Shown here piece by piece: positions 23,085 through 34,439 of a stretch of DNA of 64,000 nucleotides; position 1 is the stretch's first letter, and every line of letters begins with the position of its first letter. A program made the position numbers and the translations under genes. The DNA comes from Fonsecaea monophora (taxonomy: Eukaryota > Ascomycota > Eurotiomycetes > Chaetothyriales > Herpotrichiellaceae), in NCBI RefSeq assembly GCF_001642475.1, contig NW_019173975.1, positions 186,001-250,000 of the forward strand, written 5' to 3'. The notes under the pieces are model-generated. The model made no database searches, was not told the origin of the DNA, and was given only the letters and a program-made list of their open reading frames with translations.

Positions 23085-25146
23085 ATGTCAGTCTCCGATC
23101 AATCCACTATAGCCATGGAGGGACAAGCCGAGAAGGAGAACCATCAGATCCAACCCCCAGGACCAACAGAAAGACAGATGGGAGTTTCCGGCCCTGAACT
23201 AGCTGGAGAGAATCTCGAGGGAGGCCATCCCAAGCGTGCGGATGGCAAGATTGAACTCACCGAAGAAGACTGTTACGACAAACTGGGTTACTGTTTCCCA
23301 GCGTGGAAGAAATGGATGATCTTGGTTATTATCCTACTCATCCAGACCTCGATGAACCTCAATGCCAGTATCTACGCCAATGGCGTTGACGGCCTCGCAG
23401 AGAAATACACCATCTCCAAGCAAAAGGCACGGGTCGGCCAGATGATCTTCCTCATATGCTATGCCTTTGGCTGCGAGCTGTGGGCTCCCTGGTCGGAGGA
23501 ACTAGGCCGTTGGCCAACGCAGCAGCTCTCGCTGTTCCTCGTCAACATCTGGCAATTGCCCGCGGCCCTCGCACCTAACTTCGGGTCGATTGTTGTCGCT
23601 CGAGCACTCGCTGGACTCTCCACAGCAGGCGGCTCGGTCACATTGGGAGTCATTGCGGATCTATACCAACCCGAAGACTCCGGTTTCCAGTATGCGGTAG
23701 CTTTCGTCGTCCTGTCATCCGTGGGCGGTGCTCCCGTCGGCGCAGTGATTGGCGGCTTCGTGGGCCAGTATCTTTCTTTGCCCTGGATCTTTTGGATGCA
23801 ACTGTGCATTGGTGGCGCCGTGCAAATCATCCACTTTTTCCTCGTCCCCGAAACCCGCGCAACCATCCTCTTGGACCGCGAGGCTAAAAGACGGCGCAAG
23901 AATGGCGAAACAAACATCTACGGCCCGGATGAATTGAAGAAGCCACGATTCCCCATGAAGGAATTCGCACGCATTTGGATGAGACCTTTCCAGATGTTTG
24001 TCATGGAACCGATTGTGCTCTGCCTCAGCTTGCTCAGCGGATTCAGCGATGCTTTGTTGTTTACTTTTTTGGAAGCCTTCACTCCTGTGTTTAAGCAATG
24101 GGGCTTCAAGCCATACCAGGTTGGACTGGCTTTTATCTCGTGAGTCTCTTTCTCATCCCTCGTTAGAACAGCAAAATGGTCTCAATGCTTCCATGGGTAG
24201 AGAATTTACTGACCGAGAATGGACCAGGTCACTCGTCGGATACGTGCTTGCGTACCTGACATATCTCCCTGTTATTCGACATCATAACAAGATCCGAGCT
24301 GATGACCCCAACAAGTTGTCTCCGGAATCCCGTCTGTGGTGGTTACTTTTCTGTAAGTCTCGCTATATTCCTCAACTTTGCATCACCCTGCCATCTAGCA
24401 GTCCTTTCGATATATATCGCCCATTTTACTGATGTGATGGCCTTTCACTTCTTACAGTGGCACCTCTAGAGACAATTGGACTCTTCGGTTTCGCGTGGAC
24501 GTCTCTCGGCCCTGATTATGGTATCCCGTGGATTGCCCCCTTGATTTTTACCGTCCTCATAGCCATGGCGAACTATGGAATATACAAGGTATGGCTTGCT
24601 CCACGCTTTACATGGATGTGTTCAAAAGAGAAAACTGACACCATGGCAGAGCTCAATCGACTACATGATTGCCGCCTACGGGCCTTACGCCGCTTCTGCG
24701 ACTGGGGGAAACGATCTGGCGAGAGACTTTCTCGCTGGCGTCGCTGCCTTGTACAGCACACCATGTAAGTCATGCTTTTTACTTTTTGCCTTTTGCTCCC
24801 ACCCTCCATCTTCCTCTCTCCTCCCCTCTTCTTATTCTCCATTACCATCACGATCATGTTTTAACTGATTCCATCCCTTCTTCGCGCAAAAGTCTATGAA
24901 AACATCTCCAAAAAATACACCCTGGAGTACCCCTCGACCATCCTGGCCTGCCTGTCCGTCGTGGTTATCATCCCCATCTACGTCTTCTACTGGAAGGGCG
25001 AGTGGTTCCGCGACCGCAGCAAGTTCGCCAAGGAGCTCAATCTGGGACGACAGGGCGCCGTCGAGAGGCGTCGCAGCACAATGTACATGGGCAAGGGTTC
25101 CCAAGGGATCGGAGGCGAGAAGGCGCGACATGTCGAACAAGTCTGA
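23085..25146 (+). CDS. MFS transporter, DHA1 polyamine/drug type
   Basis: Five exons: 23085-24139, 24228-24352, 24458-24588, 24650-24764 and 24893-25146, giving 559 residues. All junctions are GT-AG and in frame. The N-terminal ~75 residues are cytosolic and charged, then about twelve membrane spans follow. The YAFGCELWAPWSEELGRWP region, in the position of the loop between TM2 and TM3, and VARALAGLSTAGGSVTLG in TM4 are typical of the fungal DHA1 subfamily that includes Tpo1-type polyamine and drug exporters. The last exon encodes TM12 (LSVVVIIPIYVFYW) and a basic tail. It probably works at the plasma membrane as a proton-coupled exporter. The real substrate is not evident, and no biosynthetic cluster surrounds it. 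Confidence 0.85.
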
Positions 25147-25866
25147 TTTCTTTTTCTCTCTTTTCTCTCTTGAAAACAACGAATATTTTACTATGCCTCT
25201 GCCACGTAACGCCCATGTCTTCTGGGCAAATATACCATTTGATTTGTACGACTAAGCACGAGTTGACGACGAGGGTTTGGAATTTCCATTTTAATGAGAA
25301 AGAAGAGACAACATATACCCAAACGGGACGAAAAGAGGTTTCTTCCCGACGGACCGGACAAGCGAAGTTAGGAGAGCGAGTGAACAGAACAAGAAGGGAA
25401 GTCTTGTTGAAACATTTCTCGGGTCTGGATTTGGACTTGGAGACTTGGACAGGGACAAGGGGCAAGAGGATCTTTCAAGATGTCGTGTCATGTCATTTTA
25501 TGTTATACCTACATTCTGTAGGTACCTACCTAGAATCTATGTATTTCTTGGTACCTACTAACTAGGTAGGCAGGCAGGCAGGTAGTAATCACTTTTTTTG
25601 TCCCCTTTTTTCGTTCTTCGTTTTCTGTTTTTCGTTCATGTATGGACAAGGCCTCTTTTTAAGCATCACGGTGGTGTCTGTCCGTCCGTCCGTCATGTTC
25701 ATGTTCATGTTCAGATCCATATTCACATTCAAGCTCAAGCTCACGAGTAGCGCATGTACAAACAAGGTCTCTATGCGTCCAACCATTCACGCATTCATAT
25801 CCTGGTGTCCAGTGTCCAGTATCCTGATTTCTGATTCCTGTCAACTCATCGTTTCTTTCGGGGTTG
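25147..25866. other. convergent 3' intergenic region with simple repeats
   Basis: No gene. The stretch holds purine-rich DNA, a palindromic GGTACCTAC-type repeat patch near 25.5 kb, and a short run of CCGT and TTCATG repeats near 25.68-25.72 kb. Confidence 0.6.
25505..25587. repeat. short palindromic and tandem repeat patch
   Basis: Imperfect inverted copies of TACCTAC/GTAGGTA are followed by GGTACCTAC elements and four tandem GGCA units ending in GGTAG. Similar AGGTACCTA words also occur near 43.88 kb. Origin unknown. Confidence 0.6.
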
Positions 25867-28557
25867 CTACACCTTTGGCAGCAACACTCTCTTGCCATTG
25901 CCCTGGCCGTTCCCGCTCGGGGTGCCGTTGTTCCCACCTGCAGTCGCCGCGGCGGCCGCTGCAGCGGCGTTGCGGCTCGCGATTGTCTGGTTCACAAACG
26001 TCATGGGGATCTTGCCCTGTTGGCCAATGACTTGCATGGTTGGGCCGCCGGAGTTGCCGACGCCACCAACGCCAGCGTTTGTGCCTGCACTGACACTCGG
26101 GGATGCCACGGCGCCGGTCACGGCGGCGGTGTTGACGCTCGGTCCAGAAGTGAGGGGGCTGGCTGGATGGGGGTTGTATTGCGGCGGCGGCGGTGGTGGT
26201 GCAGGACCCGTGCCAGGAGTAGGTTGGTGTTGGTATGGCTGCTGCGGAGGCTGGAAGATGAACTGCTGGGGTCCACTCGGCATTGGAGAGCCGAGTGAGT
26301 TGTGGCGCGGGATGGCATGTTGCTGATGAACACTTGGGCGAGGGGTGTGCCGAAAGACATTGATGCTGGTGGACGAGCGATGCGGAGGCGTGGGTTTTGG
26401 CGGTGCAGGGGCAATTGGTTGACCAGGCCCGCTTGAAATCAAGCGTGGCGGGAGGAATGAAGCTGGGCCGACCGGGGGCGTAGGCGCTGCTGATAGAGGA
26501 CTTGGAGGAGGTGGTGGTAACGACTGCGATGGCGGAGGCGGGGGAGTGGCAACATGGACGACACCTGGGCCATTGTTCGGAGGCGCAAATTTTGATCGAC
26601 GGCCACGACTCCTCGAGTCTGGACGAATGACATGATATGATGGCTGGGGAGGCGCTGGCGCTGATGCTGGTTGTGGCGGCGGCGGTGGTGGTATCGAAGT
26701 TGGTCCCTGGCCAGGAAGTGGAGAGAAGTCCAAAGCCTGTCTTGGGAAGACATCTCCCCGGGCAAGAGGCATGTAGATGTACTGACGTTCAGGATGCTGT
26801 TGTGCAACCCAGTCTGAGACATCTGCCAGGGCCGACAACGCATACGAACTGCTCTCACCCATGTTCAGAGGTCGTGGGATGAGGTAGCCCTTGATATTCT
26901 CGAGTTCCTTGATTGCCTCTGCAGAGAGAGCGTCCATTGTCTGTGATTTCTTCCGAAGCTGCCCGATGCGCCATTCATTGTTTCGCTGTTCCATTTGCTT
27001 CAACAAGGGGCCAATAACATCCTCGTTGAGCACTTGTTGGCGGGCTTGTTCGTCGTACGACTCCAACTGTTGCTTGAACGGCTTTTCGTCCATGATTTTG
27101 CTGGACGAATACCCCCGGGGTTGGGCATTCGGTTCGGGGAGCTCGTGATAATGTGGGAAGTAATCTATATCGGAGCCAGATTCGGTATGGGTGTCGTCGT
27201 GAGCGGTGCGATATGCCCGTTCGAAGAGTATGATGTCCCCTTCTGCCCCAGCAAGGTGTTCTTTGCGGGCTTCGGTGACGCGGTTCTATTATTTCATGTC
27301 AGTTTGTGTGTAAGAAATGGACTCCCCATGTGGTATTACCTTGAAGTGCGCTTCAATTACTTCCTTCTCCTGCTGCATGCGCTGCTTTTCATGCTCGACC
27401 TGGAGATCAAACCGTGATTGGACCAGGCCCTGCACGTCCCTCAAGGTAGACTCAAGATCTTCCACCACGCCGTCATACTCGGGTACATGTCTGTGCGCCT
27501 TTGCCTTTCTGGCGATTTTGGAAATGTCTCGTCCAGAGAGCTGGTCAAGGATGTCGACTTGCTGGTTGCCCACAATGCTAAAGAACCGTTTCAGTTCCTG
27601 CTGCCTCTGCTTGATCATGGCGATTTCGGCTTTTTCCTCTGGTGTCAGCGGCCGTCTTCGATTTGGTGGTTCGGGGCTTTCTCCACCACCGCGACCTGCT
27701 CTGCCTCTGGATTTGCCTTTGCCACGTCCACCACCATTTGCATGAGCGCCCCCGCGACCGCCTCGGCCGCCACCTCGGGCCGGCTTCCTGGGAGAGCGGG
27801 ACTCGGGAGTGTCGCCATTCTCTGCTGCGGTACGGTAGCGAGTGGTTGCATCATTCGCGTAGTACGTCGGTTTCCGTGCATTGAAACCTGGCCAGAACTG
27901 CTTATCTTTGTACTCTTGAAAGCTCAGATCCGCATCCTTGGCCGCCGTTGTCTCCTTGGGAGATCGCGAGGTGCGCACAGGTTTCGTCGGCGTCTCGGGA
28001 TCTTTTGGGCATGCGTTTGAAGCATTCCCTGAAGAGACGCTCTCTCGACTTGGCTGGTCAGGAGGTGACGTGCTGTGTGCGCCGTTACGGCCAGCATCAT
28101 CATCGCCCAATGCGTCTGATCCTGCTATACGCGAGCTTCGTCTTAACGACCTGGCAGAATGCTGCGGGTTGGCTGACGGTGAGGGTTGCGGAGGGGTACT
28201 GTCGATGTTTGTAACAACTGTAGCACTATCCAAGGCTGGCGTTTGAGATGTTTGCTTTCGTGGCGTGACAGTATCCGACAGCGACGCCGGTGTGGAAACC
28301 CGTCGTGCAGGTCGCTTAGTCTTTGATAGATTGTCGGCGTCCTCTGAGTTCGAATCGGCCAACTTTCGTTTTCGAGACGGTGTTTGCTTTGGCGGACTGG
28401 ACGGTGGTGTTGTTAGGGATGATGATGATGATAGCGATGCTGGCGATGGTTGTTCTGTACAAGCTTTGGTTGGTTCCGGGGTGGTTTTTGCTTTGCGACT
28501 TCTTGTCTGCATATGGAAGCTAACCGACGGCCGACGGCTGCTTGAGTTGGTAGCCAT
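25867..28557 (-). CDS. large proline-rich protein of unknown function (878 aa)
   Basis: Two exons, 27340-28557 and 25867-27285, joined in phase 0 at HFK|NRV. The N-terminal ~280 residues are Ser/Thr/Pro-rich and basic, with patches that look like nuclear localisation signals (PSRKRKLAD). An Arg/Gly-rich run follows at about 265-290. Residues of about 300-420 are conserved-looking and helical (for example EEKAEIAMIKQRQQELKRFF, then a coiled coil that crosses the splice site). Residues of about 470-570 are a second ordered segment (for example KPFKQQLESYDEQARQQVL). The C-terminal 300 residues are a Pro, Gln, Ala and Gly low-complexity tail. I do not recognise a family. A nuclear, perhaps chromatin- or RNA-related role is suggested only by composition. 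Confidence 0.75.
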
Positions 28558-29852
28558 TCTGTTGGAGACGGAAGTCAGTTTTATTATTCAAGTAGCTCCG
28601 GGAGAGCAAGTTTGCTGAGTACCAAGATACAAGGCAAAACCAGGATGAAGGGCGATACAAATACGGGGGGGATTATCACAATGCCAATCGGACGACATTG
28701 CGGGTCAGACAACCGGGAAAAGCACGCAGCAGCTGGAGAAGGATTATGGAGAAGTAGAAACTCACTCGCTGCAGTCCTCGACAGAGAATCGCGTGGGTGT
28801 CACTGTCTGCGAGGAAGTTCTGGCAATTGAAGAGCAGAACTCCTTTTCAGCTGCTGTCGCAAGATGAGGTGACGGGCGGCGATGTCTTGGCCGCGAGTGT
28901 AGCTGTTGCTGTCTCGACAACGGCACTCGGTCTGAGTGGCGGGATAGGATGTGGAGGAGATGTTGCAAGCAGAGTTGAGAGGCCTTTGTCGAGAATTGAA
29001 ATTGAGAAGAAGCCGTGGCTGCGACGGAAGGGAGAAGCTGGAAGCATTCGGGGAGTGAGGTATTAGTGGCCTCAGACAGGGATGAAGTAAACCGAGACAA
29101 AGGCGGAAGGGCAACAATGGCATCGTGGCCCAACAATTGGCCAGAGGGGGCCAAATCAAACTCCATGGTATTCAGTCGGCCAGTGAATGAATGGGGAGTG
29201 GTTTGAATAGGGAGAGTGAAGAAAATTGAATAGGTTGGGCTATTGTTCTTTTTCTCGTGAGCCTGACACAGCGACCAGAGTTTGGCAGATGGAAGTGAGA
29301 AGCATTTTGCAAGTCTTCAAAGGTGCAGCCAGGGCGCTAGCCACAGTAAGACTAAAGTATGGAACTAGTATATTTGGGGTTAGTCCAACTAGCCTCCCAT
29401 TCCCGGCAAGCCAGTGGCCAAAAAGAGGCATCAGATGTCTGACAGAATTGATTTTCCACCCGACTTGCCAATTACTGGATAGAAAACACAGCGTCAGACA
29501 GCACCACTTTATTCTCTGCCCCCAAACACACCTATTACTCTTCGGTGCCCATGGCTCCCCCGGTTCGTGCCGCCGAATTCCGCCTCCCAAATGCCTTTTT
29601 CCCGTTCCTTTCTGGTGCCTCCAATAATGACATCAAATCAGCGACCACCAACAGCCGTAAGTGCCATACATGTAAGTGCCATATCAGTCAATTCATTTTC
29701 AAATGGTACTGTTAACCCTACTTGTCATCAATCCTGCAAACCAACAATCAAGACAGCCGCCAACTCCGCGCTAGAAAAGGACCACCGGCCGTTATCGTAT
29801 TCGGAACAACAAACATCACAAAGAAAATAAATCTCAAGTGCCAAGCCATGTC
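28558..29852. other. no supported gene
   Basis: About 1.3 kb between two minus-strand genes. Frames on both strands at 28612-29627 have no recognisable content and no consistent splice structure. It holds the promoter of the proline-rich gene on the left and the 3' UTR of the membrane-protein gene on the right. Confidence 0.5.
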
Positions 29853-31409
29853 TCAAACCATGACCGGACTCAATTGACCGCCCGTCGACATTTCACATCG
29901 GGAACGATCCCTCTTGACGCTTTTCCGCTTCCCGTAGTCCACCAAACTGGTCCGTGATCCCGCCGATAGTACAAATCCCGGCAGGATTGGTGGCAGGTCT
30001 TCTTCGCCGTCCACAATTGATGGACCGGGGCTACCAAGTGAGGGAGTGCCCATCGTAGGGCTATCTGGCACAAACCCTTCCTCGCTCTCTGTCTCGAAGT
30101 CGTCCCTGGTTTTTGGCGCCGTTTTCGCATATTCTAGTGTTAGGTGAGAATTGCTTCGCAGACGGGCGAGCGCACCAGGAGTGATGGTAGTGTTGGCCAT
30201 GGGCGAGGCGGTGACCATGGTGCCGCCGAAAGCAATCGGATGTGGCCCAGGGCTGCTTTGGCGGAACAACGGGTGAATCATTTCCTCCTGCAAGGGAGAA
30301 TCAAACTGGCCAATTTTAGGTGGCTGTGGTGCTTGCTTGCTTGCATTTGACGAAGCAGGTTGAGAGGTAGGCCGGGAGAAATTGATCGGGCTGGATGGAG
30401 GTGATGATTTCGGCTGTCGTGGTGACGAGCTCCAGCCAAAGGCAGTAGCAGTGTCCGAGGTTGCGGCATGCGGCGGCGAACTCGAGGTAGGAGAGTGTCT
30501 TGACGGGAGAAATGGTCCATCCAGCACGTTGGCAGGCGATTCAGGCCGACTACCCGGTATCGTCTCCAGAGCTCCGTGAGCAACCGGCGGAGATGAATGA
30601 ATGACCACGCGCAGCTCGTGGTGTACAGATGACGTGTCCCAGCTATCAAAGGCACTGTCGATAGACATGGCCTCGCCAGCTGGGAACGGCGAACCTTCGA
30701 GCGACGATGGACTGGAATATCGTGTCCGTTTCGTCTTGGACGATCCAGTTCCCACCTTCGTAGACAACGATCTGCGTGCCGAAGACTCTCCTCTTGAGAC
30801 AGGGGTGCGTGGCGGTGAATTCAAAGTCAAGTCCTGCGAGCCGAATGATCGATTGGTCTGCTGTGTGCCCGGCCTCTTCTCAGTAGCGGCCGATGGTGCT
30901 CTGATGCCGAATTCCAGGTTCAATCTGCTGACCCTTGCTGTTGTCAAGACATTCTTGGTCCAGAGTCCGAGAAGAATATAGAGGACTGTTTGTAATAGAG
31001 CAGAACAACCCCACATAGCGAACCATATCCCAAGCCACGTAGTGAGAGACGTGTTCAATATCTCTGTCGGAAGATCACTTCGGACAACAACCAGCCATAC
31101 CAATGCAACTCCGGAGACGACGATACTGACCGCCGCCGAAACCACTCCACTGTAAAAGAGTCGCCACGAACTTGATCTCGAGCTCTGCGCCTGGTTCCAG
31201 AGCTTCTTGGTGAACAGCGTGCCAAAGTAAGCCAGGACGGCAAGGTTGATCAGGCTCAGCAGGAAGGCGACATAAATCAGATCTCGAAGGCCTGACAGTG
31301 CCGGAACATTGGTGATGTTGGTTGCGAAAATGATGTGCAGCACGCTGCTTGCGGTGCCAAAGATCCCCCCCAGGCCCGCGACCGCCGATATCCTGGTCCG
31401 TCCTTCCAT
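29853..31409 (-). CDS. four-span membrane protein with long disordered tail
   Basis: An intronless frame of 518 residues. Four hydrophobic helices lie in the first ~165 residues: one near the N-terminus (about 8-30), LIYVAFLLSLINLAVLAYFG, VVSAAVSIVVSGVALVWLVV and IWFAMWGCSALLQTVLYILL. The remaining ~350 residues are Ser/Pro-rich and predicted to be disordered, with many SP and TP sites that could be phosphorylated. I do not recognise a family. The layout (small membrane core plus long cytosolic tail) suggests a regulated membrane protein, but this is inference. Confidence 0.75.
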   Translation of the reverse strand: MEGRTRISAVAGLGGIFGTASSVLHIIFATNITNVPALSGLRDLIYVAFLLSLINLAVLAYFGTLFTKKLWNQAQSSRSSSWRLFYSGVVSAAVSIVVSGVALVWLVVVRSDLPTEILNTSLTTWLGIWFAMWGCSALLQTVLYILLGLWTKNVLTTARVSRLNLEFGIRAPSAATEKRPGTQQTNRSFGSQDLTLNSPPRTPVSRGESSARRSLSTKVGTGSSKTKRTRYSSPSSLEGSPFPAGEAMSIDSAFDSWDTSSVHHELRVVIHSSPPVAHGALETIPGSRPESPANVLDGPFLPSRHSPTSSSPPHAATSDTATAFGWSSSPRQPKSSPPSSPINFSRPTSQPASSNASKQAPQPPKIGQFDSPLQEEMIHPLFRQSSPGPHPIAFGGTMVTASPMANTTITPGALARLRSNSHLTLEYAKTAPKTRDDFETESEEGFVPDSPTMGTPSLGSPGPSIVDGEEDLPPILPGFVLSAGSRTSLVDYGKRKSVKRDRSRCEMSTGGQLSPVMV

Positions 31410-33320
31410 CTGATGTTGTTAAGCGAGGTTGCGTGCAAAGCAACCTTACCCCGTCAACTGTGATATGGGCCTTTGCAATATAATTTAATGATGTCCGGAA
31501 TTCGCTGAATGCAAGATGAGGCTGACATTCAGATCGCCAGAGTAAACAAAGACACGAATAGCTGTGATTGTCAAGAAAGATGAGATGAAGACGCGTTTTC
31601 AGCTGGCAAGGAAGAATATGGAGAGCAGAGCACCTGATGAGCTGAGGTTGTTGTCCTCTAGTCTAGCAGACAAAGTCCGGGGGCCCGGGTTCAATTGGGA
31701 TATTCCTTGCTCACGTCGAGGCTCTTTCCCGCTCTATCGTTGGTGGGATCAATGTAAATGGCTAGACAAGCCTGAAGAGGGGTTCAAGTCGACACACATG
31801 CTCTCGAAAAGACCAATGAAGGCGGGGCAGATGGAAGAGTTGGTGGAGAATCCGAAATTACCATATGCAGTTTTTCATGTGGGCTTGAGTAACGACATGT
31901 AAACAACAGAGCATCACAATAAGCTGAAGCAAAAAGACAAAAAACCGGAGAACGCTTCTGCAACAGCCATCACAGAAACAGAGTCCATACCAGCGAACCA
32001 GCGACACACGCTGAACCGGTGTACTCGTACTCGGTACTTTTTTTTTCTTCTTCATGCACGCGTCTTAGCGTCTCACCAACCAAGGATATCAACTAGCTGC
32101 AAGCCTTGTGCCGGGGGAAGGCTTTTGGCGTGTCATCTTCGTGAAAAGTCTGGGGGGTATCTGGTTTGTGCCGACAAGGGTATCTTCGGAGAATGCAACC
32201 GCAGGGAACTATTCGCATAAGAGGGGCGGAAGTTGCGGCAATTGCGAGCGACGGCACCAAAGGATTGGTTCCTGGCGCGCAGAAGCGAGTAAAACCACAA
32301 AGCCGCAAGGGCCGGGGACGCCAGGTTTCGCCTGTTGCTGGTGGTGGGCGGATGTTTGTTGTGGTCGTTGGTGGCGGCCATGCAATCTCGTTATCAAACC
32401 TTAAATGCAGGTTGGGTAAGAGGGCATGGACGGCTAATTTGCCTGCCCCTCCTTCCGCTTCAATTTTTCACCATAAACAAAACAAGACGCAGTGAGACAG
32501 GCGGAAAATCATCCTGTGGCAGTTGCAGATCCTTACCAGCCGGAGCTCGCCATACGCAATATAGAGAAGCGTGGCTGTGGCGGCGACAAGGAAACGCCTG
32601 GTGCAGAGGCTGAACACCTGTTTGTTTGGAAATTGGTGTAAGAGAGCTGTGTGCTCCACCAACAAGCCACGACGGCCAATCGACCTGGGTGACGATTGGC
32701 TCCAGCCAGAGAGATTGTCGTTGGTCAGCTCAAATCGGAGACGATGCCTGCCAATTCTTTGTCACAAACGATACTGAACAGTCTGAACAAGCGCAAGGTT
32801 GAAGGGCGATGAGGAAAACGTCGATTCCCGCGTCCGCACAGAGACTCTTGGCGCCACCACGGACTGTGATTGGACAGCCTCCCCCGATTGGCGAATGTCT
32901 CAAAAGGGACGCATCCGATATTGACACATTAGAACCCGTTGAAGCGTTGACCACTCATTCGTCTTCAATCTCTTTCCGGATTGCCTCTGCTTGTTAAATT
33001 TCTCAGGCTATTGAAGCCCTCTCGGAAACCCAACGCAGATCTCAACACGAGTGCTCCAGACTTCTGGCTTCAATTTCAGCACCTCGTACCCAGATGACCT
33101 GCGTTCCCTGTCCGCCTATCATCCCCCTGGGCTGTCGCTTCATAAAGCCCTGTACCGCAAACAGGGATCTTGCTCCGAGTCTTCCTATTTTCCTAAGACA
33201 TGCATGTGTGTCTCACAGGGACTTTGGGCCCGCGTGAGAACATTCCTCCAGCGCCGACGCTAGAACTACGAGTAACGCCATCCCATACCAATATACCAAA
33301 TCAGGATCGTATCCCCAATC
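31410..33320. other. no supported gene
   Basis: About 1.9 kb between two minus-strand genes. Many small frames, none recognisable. A GGTTCAATT word near 31690 resembles a tRNA T-loop but no cloverleaf can be completed around it. Confidence 0.45.
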
Positions 33321-34043
33321 CTATCTTGTTGCGGCAACCTCTTGCTCCATTTGCCACGACTCCTCTCTCAGCTCATTGACGCCGCTGGACTCGTCCGTGT
33401 ACATGGCCTCGACGCTCTCTTCAATATCTTTCACGGCGTGTTCAAGGCTGCCCAGCAGCCGCTCAATTTCGCCCCGTTGTCCGCAGACTGCTTCCCTCAT
33501 GACTGTATTCTCTTGCTGCGACTTTTGTAATCTCGTGTTCAGCTCCTCGGTGGCTTGTTGCAGGTAAGGTGTGAGGTGGGCAGAGTACAATTCGTCTGCG
33601 GATAAAGTGTGCAATCTATTTTTTTTTATGGTCAGTTGTGCCATACGGGACAAAATCGCCTGTTGCGGCTCGCTCACTCACGCTCTCTCTGGCATCTCGC
33701 CTTCCACGGCGCGATGTTTCTTCCTCCTCGCCTCATCGACCATGTCATCCCACTGGTTCAAACCCGCAATGACCTGTCTCTCCTCCAGAATCTTTTCAAA
33801 GTCGCGCATGCACTCTTCCTCCAGGCGCGTGTTCAACTGTCGCCAGACCCCCTCGAGCGCCGTCGGACAGTGTTTCGCGGGCGTCGGGAAACACGAGCTA
33901 AAGTTCGCGTACGAGTTGGCCTTGAGGGACGAGGCCAGCGCGCCGGCAAACACCTTTTGTAGTGCCGCGGCGCGAGGTCCCGGTGCGCTTGCGACGGGTG
34001 CTTCTGGTGCGGGCGAGGGAGAGGCCGAGGCTCGCAGAGCCAT
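33321..34043 (-). CDS. NNF1: kinetochore protein Nnf1 (Mis12/MIND complex)
   Basis: Two exons, 33682-34043 and 33321-33615, give 218 residues. The splice is phase 2 and restores PERALHTLSADELY. Family signatures are clear: ALQKVFAGAL, NFSSCFPTPAKHCPTALEGV, then FEKILEERQVIAGLNQWDD, and in the second half LHTLSADELYSAHLTPYLQQ and QRGEIERLLGSLE. Length and helical content fit the family. Nnf1 pairs with Mis12 (Mtw1), and with Dsn1 and Nsl1 forms the complex that joins centromeric chromatin (CENP-C) to the Ndc80 complex in the outer kinetochore. The ATG at 34043 starts the protein just before its first conserved helix. Confidence 0.9.
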
Positions 34044-34439
34044 ATTTGGTGAGGTGGGACTTTTCGGCTGTATGTCGTTCTTTGGCGATATATCTGATTT
34101 CTATTCCAAATTATACAACCGGCAATTGTATTGTATCTCAGAGTGGAGAAATCAAACAAAGTCGTCGTCAAAGTGAAAGGCAATTGAGTCGCGCCAACTC
34201 GGTCGGAGAGTAAACATGCCAAGACCAACGCAACGTCATTCCACCCGCCTTGGCCGCCAGACTGCGCTGATGGTTATGCACGAGATATTCGGTACATGTG
34301 AACCTCTCAATGTTCTCATTCATGGTACTTCCATTGACTCCTGTCGTTCACATCCCTCGTGTTCAATCTTGGGTCCCGTTATTCCTCCAAAAATAGGTAT
34401 CACATGTCCTTCGTGTCAAATGTCGCCTTGAGCGGTCCT
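34044..34439. other. intergenic region
   Basis: Lies between two minus-strand genes and probably holds the NNF1 promoter and the 3' UTR of the hydrolase. No gene seen. Confidence 0.55.

Noticed and set aside
31640..31720. A T-loop-like GGTTCAATT word suggesting a tRNA
   Set aside because: The T stem does not pair (GGG before, TGGGA after) and no acceptor or anticodon arm can be drawn.
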